Below, in pieces: positions 1 to 12,562 of a stretch of 64,000 bases of DNA; positions within the stretch are counted from its first letter, which is position 1, and every line of letters begins with the position of its first letter. Below the pieces are notes generated by a model. The model worked only from the letters and a program-made list of their open reading frames with translations, had not been told where the DNA came from and did not search any database. The position numbers were made by a program, and so were the translations under genes. Source of the stretch: Corythucha ciliata (Eukaryota > Arthropoda > Insecta > Hemiptera > Tingidae); the NCBI GenBank assembly GCA_038030265.1, contig CM075937.1, positions 43,566,198 to 43,630,197 on the forward strand. The letters are read 5' to 3'.

Positions 1-279
1 CGATTTTAAAACGCGAATAAAATTGTTTTACCAAGCAACTCGCCCACCGGTATTTCGTCCCACAGAAATAACATTAAAGTCCCCTTGAACTTTTACGTAA
101 AAACACGTTCTTCCTTCGACCTAACGGCGTAACCGCGAAACCAACTACACCCGGAAACCGTCAATTCTCCTCTTAAATAGGTGCTAATCGGCATTAAAAC
201 TGAACATTTTGCACCCAAAAAAAAAAAAAAAAAAGTTGTCTTGAAATTCCGCACAAAAAAACAGATTTCCATACTAAGA

Positions 280-545
280 AAAAATGGTCATTTTTAGCGA
301 AATAGCTTCTCAGCAAAGATTGAGAAAAATGCTGCCTGCGACTAAAATACGGAAAAATCGCTTATTCCTAGCTGAAATTGAGAAAAAGCGCGAATCCAAG
401 GCTATAAAAGTGAAAAATCGCCTTTTCGCAGCCAAAAATGGTGAAAATTGCTCATTATTTGCGGATAAAATTGAGAAAGTGCTAATTCACGGCAAAAATT
501 GAGGAGAAACGCTCATTTGCAGCTAAAATTGAGAGAAATAGTCGC
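280..545 (+). repeat. Family-A degenerate repeat tract
   Basis: Units of 29-30 bp around the core GCTAATTCGCGGCTAAAATT followed by GAGAAAAA. Units are diverged and not strictly head-to-tail. Short open frames arise from the repeat and are not genes. Confidence 0.75.
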
Positions 546-2010
546 AAATTTTGCACCATTTGGTGCTTAATATCTGAGAAATTATAAGTTTTGGTCTAAA
601 TATCCGTGAAATTGCAAGTTGGGGGTCTAAATGTGTGAGTGAGAGGGGGGGGGCGTTAGTGATCGTAGGGGTCCGAGCTAGCCTCTCACAAACAATGCCC
701 TGACAAAACACAAAAAAATGTCAGCAATTTGGAGGCAAATAGCAGCGAAATTGGGAGCCTCCTGTCTGAAAATCACGACATTGGCACCTTCACGCGTTAA
801 TTTATCGAATTTGGAAGTTTTATTATTATTATTTTTTTTTAGTACCCGTGGAATCCGAACTAACGTAAATAATTATGTCCGAGATATTGGAAATTTCCTG
901 GTTTTTCACGGCTTAATTGAAGTGAAATTGCAAAAGTTTGAGAGTCTCTTTTGTTTGGGGAGGCTTGGGCTGGCCTGTGGCGGCCGACCATAGCGTCACG
1001 AATATAGCAACATTAAGCGGCAAGCATTGAGTTTGCAAGTTGGGGGATCCTAAGTTGAGCGAAATTACAATAGCCCCCCTGGCTGAATGTGAAATTGCAA
1101 GTTCAGAGGTCAGTATCTTCAATATCCGGATGAAAATCTTGTGAAAATGCAAGTTTAGGGTCTCAATTTCGAATATAAATCGACAGTTTCGGGGCTAAAC
1201 ATCCGTGAAATTGCGGAAGATCGCAATTGTTTCGCATGTGGGCTCAGTCTCAGACCTCAGGCTGTAGCCGGCCACAACGGACGGCGCGGCGTCATATAGG
1301 CTGACAATGCTCTCTCTTCCCCTATACAAAATTTCAACATATGAGGCTCCAACAGTTGTTAAAAATTCGCTACATTGCGAGTTTCACGTCTTAATTTCGG
1401 TGAAATCGCGATTTTCGCCCCATTTTCCCTTTAGGAAAGGAAGTGTTGTTGTTTTCTTTTTGCTAGCCGGCCCGGACTGTTCCCCTACTCCCCGACTGAG
1501 AAAGATTCGGGTACTAATTTGAACAAAATTGAAAAGTTCAAGGCCTTGTTTGAAGCAAAATTGCAAGTTTTGGGGCATTTTTCGTGAAGTCGGACTCAAC
1601 AGGCTGTTGAGTAACACCAAGAAAAGTGTATGTTCTATTATCAGTGACAGTGCGACTTTTGTGTCTTCACTCCTTCGAAAATGCTAGTCTAGGGGAGGGG
1701 GGGTCATCATTTTAAATTCAAGCAAAATTGCAAGTTTCGGGGACTTTTTTTATGGCGGCGGAACCCAGGCTAGCCGGTATACCAAAGATCGCCAAAAGGC
1801 TGACGAGCACTCACGAAATTGGATGTTTTCTGGCTGAATGTCCGCTTTTGCAAGTTTCGGGTTCTAATTTTGGACAAATCGCTAGTTTTGGGACCTTTTT
1901 ACTTCCACGTTCCCGTATGGAAAGGAAGCATTGACGTTTGAAATCAAGTGGCGAGCTGACTTCATATTCTTGATGCACAACCTCAGAAATGTTGAGAAAA
2001 AAAATTGTTT
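545..2010 (+). repeat. Family-B degenerate repeat tract
   Basis: Units of about 31 bp around TAAATATCCGTGAAATTGCA followed by AGTTTTGGGGTC, increasingly diverged after 1200. A palindromic hairpin lies at 1900-1930. No coding sequence recognised. Confidence 0.7.
1900..1930. repeat. Dispersed palindromic hairpin, copy 1
   Basis: ACTTCCACGTTCCCGTATGG... then AAAGGAAG: an imperfect version of the hairpin also at 59106, 60360 and 62769. Confidence 0.45.
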
Positions 2011-5000
2011 TCGTCATGCCGTCACGTCGGTTTGTCTCAACTTTTTTGTGTCCGCCGAACCAACACTGGACCAGTTTGGCCACTCCCGGGAGCGCCCTAT
2101 AAGCTCGATGACTACCACCCCCTCTCTATCATTGTCTGACGAGTTCATTTTTGTGACTCCATTTTCTTGGGTGGGAAGGAGGGAGTAAAACCCTTAAAAT
2201 CCACTCCGTAAATCCGCCTCTGCTACCATATATTTTATTCATTTCATAAGCTCAACAGCATAAAACGTAAGAAATACCTATATTCTGCTGGAAGATATTC
2301 TATGCGGACCAAAAAATCATATTCAGGCGATATTATCGGTCTTAAGCCAACTGGGCCTCGTCTAGGTCAATCAATGCTTCGTAGGGCGATAATTCAGCAT
2401 CAGAGCTGTCTCTGTCCGCCACAAACTGATTAACGTTTTGTATACGAAACACGACAATTCTGCCCAAAAACTGTCTAAATTTTGTTTTTACGCAGGGTCA
2501 ATTCTACCAAAGTCCAGACTCGTCCTAGATGCTTAACAATGAGGAGCCCTGAAAATCATCATCGGAATATCCAGTCCCCCGTCCTCCCCCCTTCCGTTTG
2601 TTAGAGAATTTGAGTGTTGTTTTTTTCATAGTGCTCTCGATGACTAATTTTCGCTCTTAAACCGTGAAGTGCAGAGAGGGGTGATTTATTTGATAAAAGA
2701 AAGTAACTCTCACCCTCCGCACCCTTCGCACTACTACGGCACCCTGCCGCACGATGTTTCTTTTTGACGAAGTCAATAAGGTCTAACTTGGCATTCAAGA
2801 GAAAAACTTGTGTGATGACTCAAAGCCGGCACCCCCTTTCACCGTGCTTAGTGTTTGATAGGATGGGTAACGGGAGGGGGGTGATCGTTTCCCGACTTTT
2901 CCTTATTTTCCACCGAACATGCCAAGGCGAAACAACCACTCTTTTGAGGTCTTGGATTGAAGATGCTGCACGAGAGGACAAAATAATCACGGCTGAGACA
3001 TGTACCAAACTGACGAGTTTCGTTTTATTTCATCTGGTGAGTTGACTTTTAGAAAAGACAAAAAAAAATGCTTTTATTCCGGGCGCACGCGTCCATAAAA
3101 AGCGCGGTGAAAGCCAAATAAAGAGGAATCTGTACCGACAATTCCTTTGGGATTGGTTTAGAACGCTATGCTTAGACCTTCCGTTTCGCTTCACCGGCAT
3201 TTTTTTTACTTTCTGTGCCAGTTTGTGCTTTTGTTGTGGGGTGGGGGAAGTGGGCAAAAAGGGAATCAAAATATTTAAATAAAAAAAACCTCGAGGGAGG
3301 CATCTTTTTTTGTGTGTGTTTGATCTTAAATTTCGATTAGAAAACAAAACAAAAAAAAAAGTGAACTTGAAATGAATGATCCACCACACTCCCGCACCCA
3401 ATATGGTGCGAAGGGAGGGAAAATCTCTTGAAAGAAAACGATATTTCACCCGCGGAAGCGGGAGTGGTTTGGAAGACAAGAAGAAAAAAGAATTAAAAAA
3501 AAAAGTGTAGACATTCCAGATTACAACTGATTCACAAGATAAGTCCGGAGGTCCATTCGGAGCTGGAGGCTTGCTTTAATGAGCTGGTACGAAACCTTGT
3601 TTGCTCCACAGGGACAAGGTAATGGGAGCGTTGTGGGGGGAGGGGAAGAGAGCCACCTTTCCTCTCATTAGAAGCCACACAGCCGTTTACAATGTAGATT
3701 GGATGCCTTCTACAACGATGATGATGTTGTAGGTGAGAAAGAGAGGGGCAGCGTCCCGATGTTTGTCTCCTTCCACATTGGAGAAGGTTTTGATAATCGA
3801 AAGCGAATTTTTCGAATGTTTCGTTCTTTTTCCATTGTAAATTTAAACGGCTCAGACAGTTGAAAATTGCTTTTGTCTGATTGTTAGTAGGGTGGTAAAA
3901 ACCACGCGGGTTGGCGAGGCTGCCTTGCCTTGCGCTTTGTGTGAGGAGGGAGGGGGGATGAATGAGTCATTTGATTCATCCTCGTCGAAAGTCCGGTGAT
4001 AGTGAGGAAAATTCGATTCCGTGCCACCCACATTCTATTGCCCATTCATAACAAACGACTCAATAAACACGAACTTCTACTTATCTAAGAATCGACATCT
4101 CGTTTTAATGTATTTCAATTATGCAAACTTGGATTTTTGTCGTTCAAAAGCCTCCTATATGAGGAGCCTCTGGGCTTTCCAGGTCAAGAAAACTGTGCCC
4201 GTCTAGTTTATTGACTCTATTGTCACAGAATATCGCATTTAAGGGAGGAAAAGTATTATAAGACGCTTAATCAGACGTCTTCACTCAAGGCTCCAAAGAA
4301 GAAGAAAAAAAAAAAAACTTTCAACTTTTTCAAAATTACCTTTGAGACATCAAACTACTGACCTGGAGTGGCGGGTTTAAACCAGGAAAGTCCCGTTATA
4401 CCCCCTTCTTTCCTATGAGTAATTTTTTGGTAAACAAGTAATGTTAAGTCCAGAACAAGGTGCACTCTTTGTAAGATTATTTTTTGATTTTAAATTGAAG
4501 AAGATAAATGGGAGGGAAGCTCATAACAATTGTGAAGTGGTTTTCCCCAAGCTAAATTACAGTGGGGGGGCTGGCTCCCAGACATGGTTTTCCGTCTCAG
4601 GTAGACTTGAAAATTAAGACGAATATAACCTTATTTGAACTTTAAAATCCTGTCAAAAATCATCATTGAATGATTTATGTGTATGAGCACTGGGGTAATC
4701 CTCTGGACGTTTGCAGAAAGACTGGCACTTGAATTCCCTCGACCCATGGGCGTACGCAGGGGGGGGGCCTTGGCCCCCCCTGATGGTAGGTTTTTTTTTC
4801 ATACAAACGCATCGGTTGTTCGAAACTTACCTTCATCGCTAAATATCTATTCATCTGAGTGATTCCTCGAACCCCGCGACCTTTCCCGCCTTATTTATGC
4901 ACCAATCCTGGTTTTTAACGAGTCGTTTCAATCTCCAGGAAATTCGGCATATACAGTAGTGTTCCTTTTTTTCAAATAGGTCGAAGGAAGAGCGTGAAAT

Positions 5001-5390
5001 TTTAAGGTGAAAGTTCAAGACGGGTTTAAAGTGACTCAAGGAACCTGGAGAATACATATGCATACTTAGAATGTATGCGTTATCAATAAATTCACGAAAA
5101 TTTTTTGCCATGCCCATAATAAGCTTTAAACTGTACTATTTGATCACAAGAGCCAACCTGGAACATTTGGACCAAAGGGCTTATCTGGAAGTGGTCATAG
5201 GTCCTAAAACGGTGAGCCTAATATGAAATTTCTCGACCATGTTTTTAGGGTCAATCTGCATCAATCTTCACCAAAATGACATTTTTTCGTCAATTTCAAG
5301 GACAACAAATTACATCGCTCATTTATTTTATACTCATGATGTATCTGGTGAGTGATGGAGCCTTTTTGGTTAGAGATTCTCGTAGTCAGA
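2010..5390. other. Non-repetitive, apparently non-coding sequence
   Basis: No gene model is supported apart from the weak exon at 3520-3618. Short homopolymers and G-rich stretches are present. Near 4746-4781 a palindromic TACGCAGGGGGGGG ... CCCCCCC motif resembles transposon-end debris. Open frames here, including one at 3030-3479 minus, lack any protein character. Confidence 0.5.
3520..3618 (+). CDS. Possible isolated internal exon, unrecognised
   Basis: Between an AG (3518-3519) and a good donor (AAG|GTAATG, 3619) one frame is open and protein-like, reading LQLIHKISPEVHSELEACF and continuing with aliphatic and charged residues. It is 99 nt, so skipping keeps the frame. The acceptor lacks a pyrimidine tract (the upstream 40 bases are A-rich), which is a real weakness. 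No partner exon was found in the window. Confidence 0.2.
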
Positions 5391-5520
5391 GTCACTGTGG
5401 ATCGAGCTTTTTGGACTCGGAGCTTTCTGTGGTTTGAGTGTTTCTTGAGTGTTTCTTGAGTGTTTCGGAGCTTCTGTGTTGAGTTCATTTTGAGGTTAGA
5501 ACGTCTTGTTATCAGAGCGT
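5390..5520 (+). repeat. Family-H-like short tract
   Basis: GAGCTTT..TGTGGTTTGAG units, with an 11-13 bp unit GTGTTTCTTGA tandemly repeated. It leads directly into a family-A tract. Confidence 0.55.
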
Positions 5521-6850
5521 TTTTGAGATTAGGGGCTATTTGCGGTTGAAAATTGAGGAAAAGCGCTAACTCGCGAATAAATTGTGTAAAAAGCTCTAAT
5601 TCACGACTAAAGTAGAGAAAAAACGAACATTCAAAGCTCTAATTGAGAAAACGCCATTTCCAGATTTCTGAAGGCAATTTCATGGATAAAAATTGAGAAA
5701 ACCCGCTAATTCGGGACTAAAAATAAGATAAAGCGTTAATTCGCGACTCAATGCCGAAAAACGCTAATTCATTTTTGAATATAAATACATCTGTAATTCA
5801 CTGCTAAAATAGATTTTTAAAAATTCTAATTCGCTGCTAAAATTGGAAATCATTGCTAATTTGCTGCTCGAATTGATTCGTATACGCTGATCATTCAAAG
5901 CTAAAATGAATAAAAAGCGTTAATTCGCAGCTGAAATTTAGAAAAAACGCTCATCGTTTCAAGCTGAAAATGAGGAAACGCCAATTTTATTCACGATTTC
6001 GAGTAGCTTAGTGTCTGATATTGAGAAGAAGCGTTAATTCGCGACTAAATTTGAGAAAAAGCGTTAGTTCACGGCTAAAAAAGGTTAAAGGCGCCAAATT
6101 CATTGATATTATGTCAATGCCTACACCGCCAATCGCTGCTAAAATTGAGGAAATCCAAAATTCACTGCTAAAATTCAGGGAGAGCTCTAATTCGCTACTA
6201 AAATGAAGAAAAGGAGCTAATTTGCTGCTAAAATTTAGGGAAACCGCTAATTCCTACCTAAATGTGAATACATCGCTAATAATTCACTGGTCAAAAACAG
6301 CGCTAATTCGCTGCTAAAACGAGGGAAAATCCCTTATTAACTGCTAAAATGGAAAAAATGCTGATTCACGATTTCTGGGACACCTTCGTAGCTAATATTT
6401 CAAAAAAGCTACTAATCCGCGGCTAAATTTGAGAAAAGCAATAACTTGGAACTTGGAGAAAAAGCGCTAAAAATGTGAAAAAATTCACAAATTCGCTGCT
6501 GAACTTACAAACAAGCGTTAATTCGTAGCTCTAAATTTCAAAGACAACGCTAATTCACTGCTGAAGTAGAGGCAATAAAACGACAGTTCGTTGTTAAATG
6601 AGAAGCCATTCCTAAATCACTTAAAAAATTGAAAAATAGCGCTGATTCGAGGGTAAAATCAAAACAAAGATCCAATTCGTGGCTAAATCGAATTCATTGC
6701 CAACATTCAGAAAAATCGCTTATTCTCTACTAAAATAGAGAAAAACGCTGATTGGTGGCTAAATTAAAGAGAAAAAGCTCTCAGAGATAACGCCAATTCA
6801 CGATTTCTGGAGCAGTTTGATGGCCCAGATTGAGAAACCCCATAATTTAA
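5520..6850 (+). repeat. Family-A degenerate repeat tract
   Basis: About 1.3 kb of 29-30 bp units (GCTAATTCGC..CTAAAATTGAG). Some units carry CGATTTCTGG in place of the usual core. Confidence 0.8.
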
Positions 6851-7561
6851 CGCTTGAAGGTGTAGTTTCGTCTGTGATTATGCATCACACAAGCCATGGA
6901 TCAATCAATTGGGCGATTGCATGGCCCAATAGCAATTTTCAGTGGTTATTTATCAGTTTTCGGCCCAAGTGGGTTATTGGGAAGTAAAACTAACAATAGC
7001 TTCAAAAAGTTTTGAAGAAAAAAAGTGCTAAATGGGGAGGGGGTTTGAAATTTAAAAAACAAAGGATTTGTTTTTTGTTGTTTTTTAAACTGTTCTAAAA
7101 AAATGGAGAAAAATTTTTTAAAGCGAGACAAAGAATCAAGCTTATGAAGACTGTCGGTCACCGCGAATGAAGCTGAGCGGCAACCGGCTGTAGGGCGAGT
7201 AGTTGGTCTTCTTTGCTTTCGTCCCACGTAAGAGTGGGTGTGAGCCTTCCGACCTGTTCTGTAGAAGAAGGTCTTGCTCCAACCCTCACGGCACGGGCAC
7301 GGCACGGGTGTCGTGCAAGAAGGGCACAAGCAAAAATCGTATAAGAAGGGCTCACTAATGTGGTTGTATTTTTAAAGGCAATAGACCACCTCCCTTTCGT
7401 TAAATAAATCGTACCTTACGTTAAAAAAAAAACATACGGTTACAATTATTTTTCGCGAATACTTCCGCGCGATTTATTTAACGTTTTATTTATTTAATGT
7501 TTAAAACTGTTTTCAATCGGGAGTCATAGATTTTCACGGAGAACAAAACTGTAGGTTTGTG
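6850..7561. other. Unannotated spacer
   Basis: No coding or known element seen. It includes a T/A-rich segment at 7010-7110 and a short direct repeat (AAGAAGGGC...) near 7316-7350. Confidence 0.4.
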
Positions 7562-7635
7562 GATTGGCGATCAAACGAGGGATTTAAGCGATAATTTTTC
7601 TGTCCAAAGTATTTTGACTAGATTTCTCAGTTTGA
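7562..7635 (+). repeat. 74-bp direct repeat, copy 1
   Basis: Identical to 7844-7917 over 74 bases (starts GATTGGCGATCAAACGAGGG, ends TCTCAGTTTGA). Identity over this length is unlike the diverged repeats elsewhere in the window, so the duplication is recent or maintained. Confidence 0.9.
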
Positions 7636-7843
7636 GCCCAAAACCTGCTTCATAGTAGCTATCCGAAGGAATTAAGAAGACCTTTCATAAAGTTTCTCAG
7701 GTATACAGAAAGGATTTGTGCTCTTATTATAAGGTCTAGACTAGAGAAGAGCACCCAGGTAGTGTTGAGTTGACCTCCTTATACGATTTTCACTTTTGTG
7801 CTCATCTTGCATGGAATCACCCACAGAGAGCCCTTGATCGTTT

Positions 7844-7917
7844 GATTGGCGATCAAACGAGGGATTTAAGCGATAATTTTTCTGTCCAAAGTATTTTGAC
7901 TAGATTTCTCAGTTTGA
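7844..7917 (+). repeat. 74-bp direct repeat, copy 2
   Basis: Second identical copy, 282 bp downstream of the first. Its left edge forms a hairpin with the preceding bases (TCGTTTGAT-TGGCG-ATCAAACGA). Confidence 0.9.
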
Positions 7918-8900
7918 ACTCAAAACCCTTAGTCCAAAAGCCTTAGCCGCCGCCTCAAGAGTCATTTTGCTCCGGGTGATTGGCCTGTCAAACAGGTATC
8001 TACCCCGTAGGCTAAAATGTCTTTGATGACAGGATCCCGGTACTGACGGAATCTCATTTAAGCAGTCATAGAAAATACCAATCGAGCATCCAGCAAGCCA
8101 TTAGAATCATGGATTTTGATCCAAAGGCAAGAGCGACCAGCCTAATTGCGGTGTATTCGATTAGCTGTTTTTTAAGCGTCGTCCCGTGCCGTCGTAACTG
8201 ATTTTGTTTACACAAGAAAGCACGTGTAAAATGTTTCTATCTGATCTATACAGAAGGGAGAAAATAATGAGTGCATTTATTGCTGACTCAGGAACTTGAT
8301 GATGAATAAATAAACATCGTTGTTATAACTTTTATAAGTTATAAGCAAGCACATATCAGTTTAAGGAGACGAAAAAAGAACGACCAAACTACGAGTATAT
8401 CGTGTCATTTGGCTTGAATCAAATACATTTTAATACTCTATAGGAGCCTGCAATACCCCCCCCCCTCACATCGTATTACGACGACTGTCTCACGTTTGTT
8501 AGCTACACACAGTTACTGTTATTCTATCAATGTAAGTAGGGCTCAACCCTTCAAAAGGTCTTGTGGATGGGTTTTTCGACAGTTGTCAGGTTGTGTGTAG
8601 GTGGGGGGGGGGGGTGTCACCTATTCAAAGGGACATATGAAAAAAAAAATAAGGTGCACATAAATTCTGACGCTATAACTACAGTCCAGCGTCGACGTGA
8701 TTTGGTACGTTCGCAACGACGGTTATCAGAAAAGTCTCTCCACAAGCACACGGTTTTCGATAACTAAATTTTTAGATTTCCGCGTAAACAGGGGCACCGA
8801 AACGGATTCAATAAGGTGTAGCGGAACTCTTAAAAAAAAAAAAGTCCTACAACTATGTGAGCCCCCATCCCATCCCACCACTGAGCAGAGTACGCCGAAA
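7918..8900. other. Unannotated spacer with C and G runs
   Basis: No gene recognised. A C run lies near 8455-8464 and a G run near 8603-8614. Confidence 0.4.
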
Positions 8901-10335
8901 ATGGAGGATCAGTACGTGAAAAAACGCCTATTCAAGGCTGAAATGTAGAAAAATCTCTATTTAGTGGCTCAGATTGGTAAAAAGCGCTAATTAACGGCCA
9001 AAATTAGAACAAACGCTAATTCACGGCTAAAGTTAATAAAAGCATTCATTCTCGCAGCTGAAATTTTGGGAAATTTTAATTCACGGCTAAAATTGAGGGA
9101 AAGTACTAATTGGCGGCTAGAACCGAGAAAAACTCCCATTCATAGCAAAATTGAGAAAATCTCGTGAAAAAAAGCGCTAATTCGCAATTAAAGTGTAGAA
9201 AAACGCTAATGAACATCTAAAATTGGCAAAAATCGCAGATTCACAGATAATTCGCGACTAAAATGGAGAAAAACTCCAATTCGTGGCTAAAATTTAGGGA
9301 AAGTGCTAATCGGCGGCTAAAACCGAGAAAAACGCTAGTTCGTAGCTCAGATTGAGAAAAATCGCTAATTAGCGGATAAATTAGAAGAAAAGCTGCTAAT
9401 TCGCGATTTACTTCTAACAGCAATTTTTTGTTTTAAAGGCTTGATTCGCAGATAATATTGAGAAAAAGAGCTCATTTACCGCTAAAATTAAGTAAAATAC
9501 ACCCAATTCTTAAGGCAACCAGCCCGGCAGGTTAATCTTAAAAGGCAACTTCGCTGCTGAAATAGAGAAAATGCGCTAAGAAACCCCAAGTTTCTTTAGG
9601 CCCTTAATAAAGAGTCTAAAATTGAGAAGGCGCACACGTTTGCTATAATTCTAGGGGCAAGAAGTTGGGGAGAAAGCGCTAATATTCGCAGCTAAAATAA
9701 CGGGTAAGGTGCTAATTCTTAGCTAAAGGCGACAAAAATCGTTCTAAACAAAAAAGCTTTCTGACGTGCTAATCTTGAGGCAAAACGCAGGGGGAAAACG
9801 CCAATGTTCGTGCCTAAAGTAGCGAGCCGTTGATTTCCCTATGGGCTAGAAGAGAGTAAAAGTTGTAAAAGGTACTTCGCGGTTGAAACTAGGAATCAAC
9901 GCTAAATATGGATCTGGGAACACCTGCTGAGTCCATCTGAAACTAAGAAAAATCGTTAATGTCCCGCTTAAAGTTAAGATATAGTGCTCACTCTCAGCGT
10001 ATATTGAGAAAAGCGCAAACCCGCGGTTAAAGTTGGAGAGAATCAGTGAATTCACAGTTAAAATTGAGTAAAAACTGTAATCTGGCCTAAAATTGATGAA
10101 TAATTTGCGGCTCCAACTTCGAAACCTCATTATATTTCCCGAAAAAAAATTAGGCAAGCGCTCATTTGCAGTTTAAATAGAGAAAAAGCGTAACTTCCGG
10201 CTAATCTTGACAGTTAAGGCACTCATTCTCGTCTGCAAATGGTGAAAAACGCCAACATGCGAAAGCTCTGTCATGAATCAACATGTAAAAATCCGCTAAT
10301 TCCCGGCTAAAATTATAGAAACTCCAATTTCGTGC
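8900..10335 (+). repeat. Family-A degenerate repeat tract
   Basis: About 1.4 kb of 29-30 bp units; the best preserved stretch is 9000-9420. It ends at a G run (about 10347-10359). Confidence 0.8.
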
Positions 10336-10499
10336 CAAGTTCAACGGGGGGGGGGGGGGTCCGACGAAAAATTTCTGTAGAGAAAAGTCGGCGTTTGCAG
10401 GATAAGTTCAAGTTATTTGGCCTTTGGAGATAAATGTTCTGCGTCATACGAAGCATGGGATCTTTTCCAGACCCCCCCCCTCCCCAATGACCATACCAC

Positions 10500-12030
10500 T
10501 GACATCATGAACCTAAAAATTTGGTCCTAAAAGAGCCAAATCCTCAAAATTTCGAACTTGAAAGAAGCAAATCCTCGAACCCCCGTTTCTAAGAGTAACA
10601 CCCGTGAAATTTGAGTATTTTGGGGCCAAAATTGTGGAGGGGATCAACGTGTTGTTCATAAAAGAGCCTGTTTCGTGATTTCAATGGTTAAACCCGTGAA
10701 ATTTGGATCTTCAGACGCAGAATCCGCGAAAATTCGATCATGAAAGAGCCAAGAATCACGTATAATTGATTTTTTTGAAGAGCCCAATTTTGAATTGTAT
10801 TCAGCCGTGGAATCCGCCATTTTTTATCGGCGAATTTGAATTTCTCAGTTGACACCTCGAAGTAAGTTTTTCTTTGGGCAATGTTGTTTTTTAAGCACCG
10901 AATCCGCGAAATTGTGTTCCTAATTTGTGTCAACCATGCGGAGTTCAATTCTCAAAGAGTCTTTTGAGAAATATTGGCTCTTGGAGGAATTTTTTTTTTT
11001 TTTTAATTATGCCGAGACCGCGAATTTGGGGTTTTATGCACCAAACCCGTGAACAGTGGGAGTTTTCAGGAGCTAAATCCGCAAAATGTCGTCCATGAGG
11101 CATGAGAAGCCCTCGAAACGGATTTTTTGAGGGCCAAGCATGTAAAAGTATATTGAATACCTAGGAGCTAAAGTGCGTCATTTGAGACGAGAGGAGAGAT
11201 GGCCGGTCGAAGCGATAGCCGAGGCCGGCCACTCCTCGAGGCCTGAAAAGACACTTTAGCTTCGTGGTGTACATACTATTTTTTATTCTACAACAATAAT
11301 CGTAATAATCAATTTTTAGGCGTTTTAGAGTATTAACCCCCCCGACACAGTCCGTGAATATTACTTTAGAGCCTAGACTCCAAAAACCGTGAAATTTGCG
11401 GCCGTAAAATATTTTAGCTCCTAGACACGAAAAGAGACACTTTTGGGACTCATTCGCGGCCGTAAAATTCGGTTTTAGTATCATGTAGAATAAAAAATTA
11501 GTTTCTTAAGTTGCAGAATTCGCAACATTTCCTCGTTAGAAGAGCCAAGCGTGGTTAATTGATTTTTTTAGGAGTTTAATTTAGTGTTTGTTTTTTTTCA
11601 AGCTCACAGGCTACCTTTTTATCTACCCGCGAATTTGGTTATCTGATAGACAGCCCAGCAGTGTGAAACCAACGATATATAAACCTGGATTGCTCACAGA
11701 GGACTGGAGGGGCGTGGAGGGGGCAGGTCGTCCCCTGGTAAACAATCACCCTGTCCCTCTCCTTGTGTAGTTATGGCAATATGGCACTTATTTTGAAACT
11801 CCACCCCTCTCATCCACTATGGGAGCTTATTTGATGGCTATTATCAGCTGGTCTTTATCAGCAGTGATGAGCAATCCAGTTCTTTTATATATCGTTGTGT
11901 GAAACCCTCTGAAATGGAGGTTTTTAGGCGCCAAATCCGCAAATTGCTCATCTTAAAGACCCAATCATGCAGAATTGAAGTTTCAATGAGCCAAAACCCG
12001 CTTCTGAAGAGCCAACCGCGCCTCAATTGT
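10500..12030 (-). repeat. Family-D degenerate repeat tract (minus orientation)
   Basis: Units of 29-30 bp reading GAGCCAAATCCGCGAAATTT on the plus strand, the reverse complement of the tract at 51900. Interrupted at about 11165-11345 by unrelated DNA with a GGCCGG-rich palindromic patch. Confidence 0.75.
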
Positions 12031-12285
12031 TTTCAAATTACATAGTTGAGAACTTGAGACCGTATAGAGTTTCGTTTGTAAACTGCCAAACCCCCGAGAC
12101 ATATAATGGTAAAATTATAGTGCTAAAATTTCCGCTTCAAAAATAGATCATTCGGTCACTGTAACCTCTTAGCCTTGTCGTTATGACCTCCATGTATACC
12201 TCAAAACGTCCACAAATCACGCGTAGAATAGATGTAATGAAAAGGGCTAAAATTGGGTTGAAAAAATGTCTAAAAATAAATCATC

Positions 12286-12362
12286 ATCTCGACATTCAAC
12301 CTTTAGCTTTCAACGGACTGAAGCCCAATGAGCCAAAGGTCAAATGTCGGAATGTCGAGATA
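12286..12362. repeat. Imperfect inverted repeat
   Basis: TCTCGACATTC at the left is matched by GAATGTCGAGA at the right, with further partial pairing inward (AACCTTTAGCT / AGCCAAAGGT). It lies just before the MITE-like element. Possibly a hairpin transposon remnant. Confidence 0.4.
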
Positions 12363-12399
12363 ATCGTTATTTTGTGAAAGATTCATCAACCCATTTTTA

Positions 12400-12562
12400 G
12401 GCCCATATTCATATAGACACAGCTTGAACTTAAATTCTGCTATAAGCTATCTCCCAAACATTTAAAACAAAATAATAATAAAAAAATAATCTTTTTCAAC
12501 GGCCTTTGGTTTTGTCAAGGGAAAGTTTAGTTTAAGTCGAGTCGCGTCGGTGAATATGACCC
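12400..12562. mobile_element. MITE-like element, about 163 bp, with imperfect terminal inverted repeats
   Basis: The left end GGCCCATATTCATATAGAC pairs with the reverse complement of the right end (GGGTCATATTCACCGACG), and similarity continues inward to a shared GACTTAAA-like segment. Ends reading GGG(T/C)CATATTCA are common on animal MITEs. The interior is AT-rich and non-coding. Confidence 0.55.

Noticed and set aside
3030..3479. 149-codon minus-strand open frame
   Set aside because: Phe/Arg/Pro-rich text from T- and C-rich DNA, no motif, no splice or promoter support.
11161..11484. 107-codon minus-strand frame
   Set aside because: Spans a family-D tract and an inserted GC-rich patch; no conserved motif.
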